In this document: in pieces, positions 37,531-45,777 of the stretch
Position numbering within the stretch: the stretch's first letter is position 1
Layout: each line of letters starts with the position of its first letter
Assembly: GCA_016790435.1 (NCBI GenBank)
Contig: JAEUPE010000038.1
Coordinates: 61,932 to 125,931 of the forward strand
DNA length: 64,000 nt
Reading direction: 5' to 3'
From: Rubrivivax sp.
GTDB taxonomy: Bacteria > Pseudomonadota > Gammaproteobacteria > Burkholderiales > Burkholderiaceae_C
Made by a program: the position numbers and the translations under genes
The notes under the pieces: generated by a model
What the model saw: only the letters and a program-made list of their open reading frames with translations
Databases searched by the model: none
Told to the model about the DNA's origin: nothing

Positions 37531-37779
37531 ATGCAAATCGAAACGCAAGTGCTGAGGCTGCTCGACGAGGTGCTCAGCCTCGACGGCCGCAGCGCCACCT
37601 TCACGCGGCAGACTCCCCTGCTCGGGGCGATTCCCGAACTGGACTCGATGGCCGTGGTGTCGCTGATCTCGGCGCTCGAGGAGAACCTGGGCATGATCGT
37701 CGACGACGACGACATCGACGGCGAAACCTTCGCCACCGTGGGCACGCTGTGCGACTTCGTCGCCGCGCGCATGGGCTGA
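37531..37779 (+). CDS. Acyl carrier protein, XrtA-associated
   Basis: An 82-residue acidic acyl carrier protein. The 4'-phosphopantetheine attachment motif is LDSM (37-40), with Ser39 as acceptor. The remainder is a typical four-helix ACP, with VVSLISALEENLGMIVDDDDI after the motif. It heads an operon with two exosortase A-linked hydrolases and a condensation-domain protein, so it likely carries an acyl or aminoacyl group used to decorate the polymer or a lipid. GGAG 8 nt upstream supports the ATG. Confidence 0.9.
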   Translation: MQIETQVLRLLDEVLSLDGRSATFTRQTPLLGAIPELDSMAVVSLISALEENLGMIVDDDDIDGETFATVGTLCDFVAARMG

Positions 37780-37822
37780 ACTCCGCTCCGCCCGGTTCCC
37801 TTGATGAGACGCCACTGACGCG

Positions 37823-38671
37823 ATGGGCATGAAGGCCCTCTTCCGCGACGGTGTGCCGCCCCATGGCGGACGTCGCCTGGTCGTGATGCATGAGCCGGTC
37901 GGCCCGGCGCGCGGCGTCGTCGTGGGCGTGGCCGGGTTCGCGGAGGAGATGAACAAGGGCCGCCGCACGGCCGCCCTGGGCGCACGCGCGCTGGCCCGCG
38001 AGGGCTTTCTGGTCGTGCAGCTCGACCTCGCTGGTTGCGGCGACAGCAGTGGCGACCTCGCCAGCGTCTCGTGGAGCTCGTGGGTCGACGATGTGCTCGA
38101 CACCGCGCGCTGGGCGGCGAGCCTCGCCGATGCGGACCTGCCGCTCACGTTGTGGGGCATCCGTGCCGGCTGCCTGGTTGTAACTCAAGCTCTGGCGCTC
38201 TTGGAGAGGCCGGCGAACCTGTTGCTCTGGCAGCCGCAGCCCAACGGCAAGCTGGTCTTGCACCAGTTCCTGCGCTTGAAGATGGCCGGGCAACTGCAGC
38301 AAGGCTCGGCCAAGGGTGTCACCGACGGTCTTCTGGCCGAACTGGCCGCCGGGCGCGCCGTCGAGGTCGCCGGCTATCAGCTGGGGCCTGGCGTCGCCCA
38401 TGGACTGAGCGCGGCGCAACTGGCGGCGCCCAAGGCGGGCGCGGCGACTCGGGTGCTGTGGCTGGAGGTCTCCTCGCAGACACCACCGGAGTTGCTGCCG
38501 GCGTCGCTGAACATCGTGCAACGCTGGTCTTCGAACGGGACCGACGTGCGCGCCTCGGTGGTCAACGGGCCCCTCTTCTGGCAGACGCTGGACATCGAGG
38601 AGGCTCCGGAGCTGGTGCAGCGCACCGCCGAGCAGATGCGCGCGCTGCGCGAAACGGCGGCATTGGCATGA
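37823..38671 (+). CDS. Exosortase A-associated alpha/beta hydrolase 2
   Basis: A 282-residue alpha/beta-hydrolase-fold protein of the family that accompanies exosortase A (hydrolase 2). QLDLAGCGDSSGD (67-79) is the typical oxyanion-side loop. The nucleophile elbow reads GIRAG (112-116), so Arg114 stands where Ser is expected. The protein may therefore be non-hydrolytic or use another residue. The stop overlaps the next gene by 4 bp (ATGA). Role within acyl chemistry of the locus is unknown. Confidence 0.87.
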   Translation: MGMKALFRDGVPPHGGRRLVVMHEPVGPARGVVVGVAGFAEEMNKGRRTAALGARALAREGFLVVQLDLAGCGDSSGDLASVSWSSWVDDVLDTARWAASLADADLPLTLWGIRAGCLVVTQALALLERPANLLLWQPQPNGKLVLHQFLRLKMAGQLQQGSAKGVTDGLLAELAAGRAVEVAGYQLGPGVAHGLSAAQLAAPKAGAATRVLWLEVSSQTPPELLPASLNIVQRWSSNGTDVRASVVNGPLFWQTLDIEEAPELVQRTAEQMRALRETAALA

Positions 38672-39564
38672 AGGCCATCGAGACCGCGGTGGTGTTCCCT
38701 TGCGCGGGCGAGGAACTGCTCGGCATCGTGAGCTCACCTGCCGCGCCGGCATCACCGCCACGGCACGGCGTGCTCATCGTCGTCGGCGGCCCGCAGTACC
38801 GCGTCGGCAGCCACCGCATGTTCGTGCACCTGGCGCGCCACCTGGCCGAGAACGGGGTGGCAGCGATGCGGTTCGACGCGCGCGGCATGGGCGACAGCAG
38901 CGGCCCGCGCCAGTACTTCGAGGACTTCGACGCCGACATCCGCGCCGCGCTGGATGCCCTCTTCCGCGAAGTGCCCTCCCTGCGAACGGCGGTGATCTGG
39001 GGCCTGTGTGGCGGTGCCACGGCGGCCCTGTTGTATGTGCAGGGCACGCGCGACGTGCGCGTCGGTGCGCTCGCGCTCGTCAATCCCTGGGTCCGCACCG
39101 ACGTCACGCAGGCGGTCACGCAGGTCAAGCACTACTACCTTCAGCGCCTCCTGCAGGGCGACTTCTGGCGCAAGCTGCTGCGTGGCGGCGTGGCGCTGAC
39201 GGCGTTGTCGGAGTTGTTGCGGGCATTGCGGCTCACTGCGCGAGCGGCCTCCGCCGCGCGCAGCACCGGTCGGACCCAAGTCAGGGAGGGCGACGACGAT
39301 GCCGACCTTGGCGTGCGCATGGCGCATGCCTGGGCGGCCTTCTCGGCCCAAGGTGGGCGCACGTTGCTCATCCTGAGCGAGCATGACTACACGGCCAAGG
39401 AGTTCCTCGAAACGGCGAACATGCACCCGGTCTGGCAGAGCAACTTCGCGCACCCGCTGTCGCGCCGGGTCGATCTGCCCGAGGCAGACCACACCTTCCC
39501 GCAGCCCGAGGCCCATGCACGGGTTGAACGGGCCACGCTCGACCTGATGGCCGAGATGGCCTGA
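38668..39564 (+). CDS. Exosortase A-associated alpha/beta hydrolase 1
   Basis: A 298-residue alpha/beta hydrolase of the exosortase A-linked hydrolase 1 family. VVGGPQYRVGSHRMF (38-52) and RFDARGMGDSSG (68-79) are family hallmarks. The elbow is GLCGG (112-116), placing Cys114 at the nucleophile position as in dienelactone hydrolase-type enzymes. The acidic and His residues probably lie in LSEHDYTAKEF and EADHTFPQPEA near the C-terminus. It is translationally coupled to hydrolase 2; the pair may act on an acyl thioester carried by the ACP, which is inference. Confidence 0.9.
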   Translation: MKAIETAVVFPCAGEELLGIVSSPAAPASPPRHGVLIVVGGPQYRVGSHRMFVHLARHLAENGVAAMRFDARGMGDSSGPRQYFEDFDADIRAALDALFREVPSLRTAVIWGLCGGATAALLYVQGTRDVRVGALALVNPWVRTDVTQAVTQVKHYYLQRLLQGDFWRKLLRGGVALTALSELLRALRLTARAASAARSTGRTQVREGDDDADLGVRMAHAWAAFSAQGGRTLLILSEHDYTAKEFLETANMHPVWQSNFAHPLSRRVDLPEADHTFPQPEAHARVERATLDLMAEMA

Positions 39565-39734
39565 CGCCGCAGGCCCGGCAGGGTGCGTCGCGTGGCTCCA
39601 ACTGACCGAACGATCTCCGGCGCGTCGCGGCCTGCCAGGCAGCGGAGCCTGCGCATCCCCAATGTGGTGGATGGCATGGCGGCCTTCCCCGGCGATCGTG
39701 CGTGCGGCCCGCCGCACGATGAGCCCCCGCTGAT

Positions 39735-41072
39735 GTGACTTCCAGTCGTGAATCGATGACCCTGGCGTCGTACGCGCAGCGTTCGATGTGGGCGTTCGCG
39801 CTGCGCTATCGAACAGCCCATCTGAACGAGATGGCGATCGCCTGGCGGGTGCGTGGGCCGTTGCGCACCGATGCACTGGAGGCCGCGCTGGGCCAGGTCG
39901 TCGCCCGACACCCGACACTGCGCTCCAGGCTCTCGTATCAGCAGGGCCAGCTCTACCAGATGGAGATGCCGCCCGAGCCGGTGTCGTTGCCGGTCATCGA
40001 GATCGACGGGACGAGCGCCGAGGCTGGCCTCGAGACCGCCGTCGAGATGCTGAGCGACCCGCAGCGCCAGGCGCTGGACATCATCTCGGGACCGACGCTC
40101 CTGGCCCGCCTCTATCGCATCGGCGTCGACGACCACGTGCTGTGCCTCCAGGTGCACCATGCGATGTGCGACGGCTGGTCGATCGGCATCTTGCTGCGTG
40201 AGTGGATGTGCCTCTATCGGGAGCGCCTGGACGGCCCTTCCGCCGATCTGCCTCCGCTCAACGAACAGTACGCTCACGTCGCTCAGTGGGAACAGCGCGC
40301 CTTCGAGTCGGGCGAACTGGAAGACGAGATCCACTACTGGCGCGCGGAGCTCGAGAGCTTGCCGCCACCCATCGCACTGCCCGCGGTGGGTGCGCGCAAG
40401 GGCAATCGCGATTGGCGCGCCCGCGCCATGCACGCGCACGAGCCAGCCCCGTTCATGCACGCCCTGCGCGAGCAGGCGGGCAGGTTGCGCGTCTCCCCGT
40501 TCGCGCTGCTGCTGGCCGCGCTGGCCGTGCTGCTGCGCCAGCGCACCGGCCGCGAGGACCTGCTAGTGGGAGTGCCCACGCTGAACCGCTGGAGCGCGCA
40601 GGCCATGCAGATCGTGGGCTACATGACCAGCATGCTGCCGGTGCGCGTGCGACCTGCCGGTCCGCTCGGTTTCGACGCGCTGTGCGCGCAGGCGCACTCG
40701 TCGATTCGCAAGATGCTGGCCTACGGGCGCGTGCCGCTCGAGGTGCTCCTGCGCGAGACCGCACTGACGCCTTCCGGCAACACGGTGTTCCCGATCTGGG
40801 CGCAGTTCATCGAAGAGGGCGCGGTTGCCGACTACGAGGTGGCCGGGCTGCGCCTTTCGCCCGTGGCCACCAAGCGCCGCAACCTGCTGGCCGAGCTGGA
40901 TGTGGACATGATCGGCTCGGCCACCGACTGGCGCTGTGAGTTCGCCTACCGCACGTCCCTGTTCGAGAACGACTTCGTGCAGTCCATGATGCTGGACTAC
41001 GTGGACACCTTGCGCCATGTCTTGAAGCATCCACGCTCCACGGTGCAGGAGTTGGGTGCCCGCCTGTCCTGA
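39735..41072 (+). CDS. Stand-alone condensation-domain protein (NRPS C-domain fold)
   Basis: A 445-residue free-standing condensation domain. SYAQRSMWAF (12-21) is the C1 motif, and the active-site HHxxxDG motif is HHAMCDG (141-147). The later YMTSMLPVRV and RVPLEVLLRE segments match C-domain motifs C5-C7. It could transfer an acyl or aminoacyl group from the nearby ACP onto an amine or hydroxyl. GTG 39735 was used; ATG 39756 would trim seven residues. No adenylation domain or ligase is encoded next to it in this window. Confidence 0.9.
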   Translation: MTSSRESMTLASYAQRSMWAFALRYRTAHLNEMAIAWRVRGPLRTDALEAALGQVVARHPTLRSRLSYQQGQLYQMEMPPEPVSLPVIEIDGTSAEAGLETAVEMLSDPQRQALDIISGPTLLARLYRIGVDDHVLCLQVHHAMCDGWSIGILLREWMCLYRERLDGPSADLPPLNEQYAHVAQWEQRAFESGELEDEIHYWRAELESLPPPIALPAVGARKGNRDWRARAMHAHEPAPFMHALREQAGRLRVSPFALLLAALAVLLRQRTGREDLLVGVPTLNRWSAQAMQIVGYMTSMLPVRVRPAGPLGFDALCAQAHSSIRKMLAYGRVPLEVLLRETALTPSGNTVFPIWAQFIEEGAVADYEVAGLRLSPVATKRRNLLAELDVDMIGSATDWRCEFAYRTSLFENDFVQSMMLDYVDTLRHVLKHPRSTVQELGARLS

Positions 41073-41119
41073 CAGGCTGCCGGCTTCGCACCGATGCCGC
41101 CACCTGGCGAGGCTGCCGG

Positions 41120-42265
41120 TCAGCCGCCCTCGACCCGGTTTCGACCGCCTGCCTTGGCCCGGTAGAGCGCCGCATCGGCGCGCGCGATGACCTGGCTCGC
41201 CTCGGAATCAGCGGGGTTGGCCAGCGCCACGCCCACGCTGCAGGTGATGCCGAGCGAGGCATCGGCCACCTGCTGGCGCAGCCGCTCGGCCAGGGCCATG
41301 GCATGCACCTGCGGCGTGTCGGGCAGGACGAGCCAGAACTCCTCGCCGCCCGCGCGGCCGACCACGTCCTCGCCACGCAGTTGCCTCTGCAGGAGCCCCG
41401 CGACACGCACCAGCACCGCGTCGCCGGCGGCATGGCCCAGGGTGTCGTTGATGTGCTTGAAGTGGTCGAGGTCGATGACCAGCGCCGCCATCGGCGCCCC
41501 GGTGCGCCGGTGGCGCAGCCAGGCACGCTGCAGGGCGTCGTTCATGGCGCGGCGGTTGAACAGGCCGGTGAGCGCATCGCGCATCGAGGCCTCGCGCAGG
41601 CGGGCGACGAGACGCTGCGTGACCATGGTCAGGAAGCCGAAGCTGAACAGCGCGCTGCCGCCCAGGTAGGTGAGCATGAGGGCCACGTTGGCGGTGCGGT
41701 TGACCTGCATCTCCGTCGGCTCGGGCCAGGCGACCCCCTGGCGCAGCGCCAACCCGACGAGCACCAACACGAGCAGCGATCCGGGCCCGACGATCCCGAG
41801 CATGCTGGCGCGCCCGAACTCGCTGGCCAATGCCGGCCGGACGGTCCACAGGGTGCGCGCCAGGATCCACGCCTGCAGGCCGTAGGCGGCCACGATTCGG
41901 ATCGGCGCCTCCTCCGGCCCAGGGCCGAGCCAGCCGAAGAGGGCCAGCGCCGGCAGCAGCACGGCCAGTTGCTCGCGGTCTTGCGCCGGCAGGCCCATGA
42001 ATTGCTCGGTGCCGCGGCGCATGAGCGCGAAGCCGATCACGGTGACGGCATTCGTGCCGTTGTAGGGCAGCCAGTGGCGCGGTTCCGAGCGAAGGGCTGC
42101 CAGCACGAGGCCCGCGCAGAGCAGGGCCATGAAAGCCCCCCAATGCGCCACCGCCCGTCGCGACTCGCGCAGGAGCGCGAGGCTCAGCAGCCACATCAGC
42201 GCATACACGCCCATCTGGAAGGCCACCACCCAGAGCAGCGCGGGAACGTCGTTCGGTGGGCTCAT
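41120..42265 (-). CDS. Membrane diguanylate cyclase (GGDEF)
   Basis: A 381-residue c-di-GMP synthase. Six or more transmembrane helices (about 8-215) form a membrane sensor. The GGDEF domain follows, with the active-site GGEEF at 306-310 and the inhibitory I-site RGED at 297-300, correctly five residues upstream, so product inhibition should be intact. The ATG at 42265 was chosen over an upstream TTG. It converges on the condensation-domain gene. c-di-GMP could activate the PgaC/PgaD-like pair nearby, as in other species. Confidence 0.93.
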   Translation of the reverse strand: MSPPNDVPALLWVVAFQMGVYALMWLLSLALLRESRRAVAHWGAFMALLCAGLVLAALRSEPRHWLPYNGTNAVTVIGFALMRRGTEQFMGLPAQDREQLAVLLPALALFGWLGPGPEEAPIRIVAAYGLQAWILARTLWTVRPALASEFGRASMLGIVGPGSLLVLVLVGLALRQGVAWPEPTEMQVNRTANVALMLTYLGGSALFSFGFLTMVTQRLVARLREASMRDALTGLFNRRAMNDALQRAWLRHRRTGAPMAALVIDLDHFKHINDTLGHAAGDAVLVRVAGLLQRQLRGEDVVGRAGGEEFWLVLPDTPQVHAMALAERLRQQVADASLGITCSVGVALANPADSEASQVIARADAALYRAKAGGRNRVEGG

Positions 42266-42485
42266 CGGGGAGGTGTTGCTGGAAGCGGGTGGCAATCACC
42301 ACCGAGGGGCGGCACCGCATCGGCCGGCGGCCATGCGGAGCCCAAGGACGAGGGCACCGAATGATGTCATCGGCCTGGGGCCGGGAAGGCCCGCGAAGCT
42401 CCCTCCCGCGAGGGATACCTTGGTGTCATTCATCCCGAGGGGGCCCTTGCTGTGCAATGCGACTCATCGCCACAGGAGGTTCGTC

Positions 42486-43154
42486 ATGCAGTTCCACTCG
42501 ATCCCCAGGAGTCCCGAAACAGCCGCGCCGTCCTTTCTCGGCCGGCCCAACATGGGCCTGCCCGTGCCGCAGGTGGCCGCAGGCGGCGCTCGGTCGATGC
42601 GCCTGGCCGCTCTCGGCCATGCGCTCATGCAGCACCTGGAGACGCCGCTCGTCGTGGCCGACGCCAGCGGCACGGTGCTCGAATCCAACCCTGCAGCCAC
42701 GCGCCGCATCGAGCGCTGCGAGGGGCTTTGGCTCGACGCCTCCGGCCGGCTGGCCGTTCGCCAGGGCGGGCGCTGGGTGCCGATCAGCAAGTGGCACGCC
42801 GAACTCGCCGCCGGCCGCACGGTGACGCTGGCGCTCGAAGCCGACGGGCCTTCGATGCAGCTCACGCTGAAGCCGATGGCCGTGCACGATGCCGGCTTCG
42901 GCAGCGCCACCTGGGTGCTGGCCACCATCGACCGCGTGGTGCTGACGCGCGCCGACGCCATGCGCCGCCGCTTCCGCTTCACGCGCACGCAGGCGCGCCT
43001 GGCCGAGATGCTGTGCCAGGGCATGCGCCCGGCCAACGCCGCCGAAGCCCTGGGCGTGAAGATCTCGACCGTGCGCACGCACGTCGGCGAGATGTACGAG
43101 AAGACGGGCACGCACAGCCAGGCGCAACTGGTGGCGCTGCTGCACGCCTGCTGA
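42486..43154 (+). CDS. LuxR-type helix-turn-helix regulator with PAS-like N-terminus
   Basis: A 222-residue transcription regulator. The N-terminal part (about 45-130) resembles a PAS sensor (PLVVADASGTVLESNPAATR). The C-terminal part has an LuxR/GerE HTH (FTRTQARLAEML to GVKISTVRTHVGEMYEKTG). The ATG at 42486 has a perfect AGGAGG 6 nt upstream. Its neighbours are the diverging diguanylate cyclase and the converging M16 peptidase, so the target is not evident. The ligand is unknown. Confidence 0.88.
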   Translation: MQFHSIPRSPETAAPSFLGRPNMGLPVPQVAAGGARSMRLAALGHALMQHLETPLVVADASGTVLESNPAATRRIERCEGLWLDASGRLAVRQGGRWVPISKWHAELAAGRTVTLALEADGPSMQLTLKPMAVHDAGFGSATWVLATIDRVVLTRADAMRRRFRFTRTQARLAEMLCQGMRPANAAEALGVKISTVRTHVGEMYEKTGTHSQAQLVALLHAC

Positions 43155-43349
43155 TCGCGGCGGCGCGCCCGATCCAGAGACGGCGCCTTCAGCCGCCGTC
43201 CTTCGTGGCGCCACGGGCACCCGCGCCGCCCGCGACTCGCGCACGAAGGCCTCGAGCTCCCGCGCAGCGACACACCGTGTCTGCGGCCCAGGCGCCAGTG
43301 AAGCGCCTCGGGCACCTCGAGGCCCTCAGGCGCCGACCCGCCCCCCGGG

Positions 43350-44651
43350 TCAGGCGGCCGACGCTTCCAACGCCCGCCTCAAGCGGTCGCGCATGCCACG
43401 CCCCACCGCGCCCGTGAGCGCGAGCGCCGGGGCGTGCTGCAGCAGTTGCGCGAAGAAGACGCGCACGTCCTCGGCACCCACCGCCTGCAGGCGCGCCGCG
43501 CGCTCGGCCTCGGGCCGCAAGCGGCCGGTGGCCATCCACTCGAGTGCCCGGTCCTCCAGCCAGCGCAGGCCACGTTCCTGCGCACGCAACGCCCGCACGG
43601 CGAGTTGTTGGCGCGCACGATCGAGGTCAGCCGGCGCCGGGTGTGCCGCGTGCTCGCGCAACAGTGCCATCACTTCGCGCACCAGGGGTTCGGCATCTTC
43701 GGGCGCCATGCTGGCCTCGACGACGAACTGTCCACACAGGTCCAGCACGTCGGCCGAGCAGGCGGTGTAGTAGGCCAAGCCGCGCTGCTCGCGCACGCGG
43801 TCGAGCAGCGGCGAGCTCATGCCTTCGCCGAGCAGCGCAGCGGCGACCGTGGCCACCGGGTCGTCCGCGCGGCGCGAAGGCACCGGAAAGCCCAATGCCA
43901 GGTGCGACTGGCTCGAACCGGTCAACGCGCGCGTCAGCACGTCGCCTCGCCACGCCGGTTCATCGATGGGCGTGGCGGTCCCCGCGGGCATCGCCGCGAA
44001 AGCCCGCTCGGCCTCGCGATGCATCTGGTGGGGCGCCACGGCGCCGACGATGCCGACGACCACCTGGCCGGCCACATAGCCCGCGGCCCGGTGCGCCACC
44101 AGATCGTCGCGCGTGAATCGCTCGAGATTGCGCCGCGTGCCCATGACCGGCTGCGCCGCGGCGTGCATCCCGAAGGAGGCCTTGTCGAAGAGCTTGAAGG
44201 CCGTGGAGACAGGGTCGTCCTCGTCCTCCGCGAATTCCTGCAGCAGCACCTGGCGCTCGCGTTCCAGTTCATCGGCGGGCAGGCTCGGGTGCAACACGAT
44301 CTCGGACAGCATCGACAGCATGCGCCCGGCATGCTGCGGCAGGCCGCGCATGTAGAAAGCCGTGTGGTCCTTGTCGGTGTGCGCATTCACCTCGGCGCCA
44401 AGGCGCTCGGCCTCGAGATTCACCTGGCGGGCGTCGCGCATGCGTGAACCTTCGGCGTCTTCGACCAGCGTCCCCTTGAACGCCATGTGCTCCAGCACGT
44501 GGCCGATGCCGTTCGTGCGCGCGCTTTCGTTGACGCTGCCCCAGCGCACGAACACGGCCACGCTGCACGTGCCGGCATGCGGCGCCTGCCCGACGAGCAG
44601 GCGCACGCCGTTGGGCAGCACCATGGCGTGCGGCTCGATCATGTGGGGCAT
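43350..44651 (-). CDS. M16 family zinc metallopeptidase
   Basis: A 433-residue single-chain M16 (pitrilysin/processing peptidase-like) protein. The inverted zinc motif HxxEH is HVLEH (about 51-55), with a downstream Glu about 75 residues later as in the family. GLAYYTACSADV is the conserved Arg/Tyr-side signature of the second domain (preceded by DRVREQR). No signal peptide is visible, so it is probably cytoplasmic. It lies 49 bp after selD on the same strand and may be co-transcribed with senB-selD, though a link to selenium is not established. Confidence 0.9.
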   Translation of the reverse strand: MPHMIEPHAMVLPNGVRLLVGQAPHAGTCSVAVFVRWGSVNESARTNGIGHVLEHMAFKGTLVEDAEGSRMRDARQVNLEAERLGAEVNAHTDKDHTAFYMRGLPQHAGRMLSMLSEIVLHPSLPADELERERQVLLQEFAEDEDDPVSTAFKLFDKASFGMHAAAQPVMGTRRNLERFTRDDLVAHRAAGYVAGQVVVGIVGAVAPHQMHREAERAFAAMPAGTATPIDEPAWRGDVLTRALTGSSQSHLALGFPVPSRRADDPVATVAAALLGEGMSSPLLDRVREQRGLAYYTACSADVLDLCGQFVVEASMAPEDAEPLVREVMALLREHAAHPAPADLDRARQQLAVRALRAQERGLRWLEDRALEWMATGRLRPEAERAARLQAVGAEDVRVFFAQLLQHAPALALTGAVGRGMRDRLRRALEASAA

Positions 44652-44700
44652 GCCTCGTGCGCCGCGGCCGCCCGCTCGCGCACGCCGCCGCAGGAACGCG

Positions 44701-45777
44701 TCAAGCGACGACCGTCAGCCCGGGCTTCGCCGCGGCCAGCACGCGCCCGACCACGGCCGCCTGCTCGAAGCCATGGCGGCGGAAGATGCCCAGCACCGCG
44801 TCCACCGCCGCCGCCTCGCAGGCGACGAGCAGGCCGCCGCTCGTCTGCGGGTCGGTGAGCAGCGCCTTGTCCTCGGGCGCGAAGCCCGTGGGCAGCGTCA
44901 CGTCGGCGCCATAGCCGGCCCAGTTACGCCCTGACGCTCCGGTGACGAAGCCCTGCGCCGCGAGCGAACGCACGCCTGCCAATTGCGGCACGGCGGCCCA
45001 GTCGATCTGCACCTCGCAGCGCGCGCCACGCGCCATCTCCAAGGCATGCCCGGCCAGCCCGAAGCCGGTGACGTCGGTGAGCGCGTGCACGCCGGGCAGC
45101 TCAGCCAGCTCCGGCCCGGGCGTGTTGAGCTTCGTGGTGTTGGCGATCATCTGCGCGTAGCCCGACTCGCCGAGCTTTTCCTTCTTCAGCGCCGCGCTCA
45201 TCACGCCCACGCCGATCGGCTTGCCGAGCACCAGCACGTCGCCAGCGCGCGCATCGGCATTGCGCTTCACGCGCTTCGGGTGCACGAGGCCGAGCGCGAC
45301 GAGGCCGTAGATCGCCTCGACGGAGTCGATGGTGTGGCCACCGGCCACCGGGATGCCTGCGGCGCGACACACCGAGGTGCCACCCTCGAGGATGCGGCCG
45401 ATGGTGGCCGTCGACAGCACGTTGATCGGCATGCCGACGAGTGCCAGCGCAAGGATGGGCCGCCCGCCCATCGCGTAGACGTCGCTGATGGCGTTGGTGG
45501 CGGCAATGCGCCCGAAGTCGAACGGGTCGTCGACGATGGGCATGAAGAAGTCGGTGGTGGCGATGAGCGCCTGCTCGTCGTTCAGCTGGTACACCGCTGC
45601 ATCGTCGGCAGTCTCGATGCCCACCAGCAACTCCTTCGGGATCGGCATCGCCGCCGTGCCCTTCAGGATCTCGGAGAGCACGCCCGGGGCGATCTTGCAG
45701 CCACAGCCGCCGCCGTGAGATAGCGAAGTGAGGCGAGGTTCGGCGGCGATCTTCGAAGTCGGGTCGGGGGCGTTCAT
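44701..45777 (-). CDS. selD: Selenide, water dikinase (selenophosphate synthase; SenC role)
   Basis: A 358-residue SelD: ATP plus hydrogen selenide give selenophosphate, AMP and phosphate. The catalytic motif HGGGCGCK holds Cys25, Cys27 and Lys28; Cys rather than selenocysteine is encoded. The metal/ATP residues lie in DDAAVY (59-64) and in TTDFFMPIVDDPFDFGRIAA. GGHTID and DVTGFGLAGH follow in the C-terminal half. Its start overlaps the senB stop (ATGA), so it serves as SenC in selenoneine synthesis; whether it also feeds selenoproteins depends on the rest of the genome. Confidence 0.95.
   Translation of the reverse strand: MNAPDPTSKIAAEPRLTSLSHGGGCGCKIAPGVLSEILKGTAAMPIPKELLVGIETADDAAVYQLNDEQALIATTDFFMPIVDDPFDFGRIAATNAISDVYAMGGRPILALALVGMPINVLSTATIGRILEGGTSVCRAAGIPVAGGHTIDSVEAIYGLVALGLVHPKRVKRNADARAGDVLVLGKPIGVGVMSAALKKEKLGESGYAQMIANTTKLNTPGPELAELPGVHALTDVTGFGLAGHALEMARGARCEVQIDWAAVPQLAGVRSLAAQGFVTGASGRNWAGYGADVTLPTGFAPEDKALLTDPQTSGGLLVACEAAAVDAVLGIFRRHGFEQAAVVGRVLAAAKPGLTVVA

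Noticed and set aside
43155-43349. Open minus-strand frame extending past the M16 peptidase stop.
   Set aside because: Arg/Ala/Gly-rich low complexity without a ribosome site or family resemblance; treated as intergenic.
44701-45777. Possible selenocysteine codon in selD.
   Set aside because: The catalytic position is Cys and the frame has no in-frame UGA before its stop.
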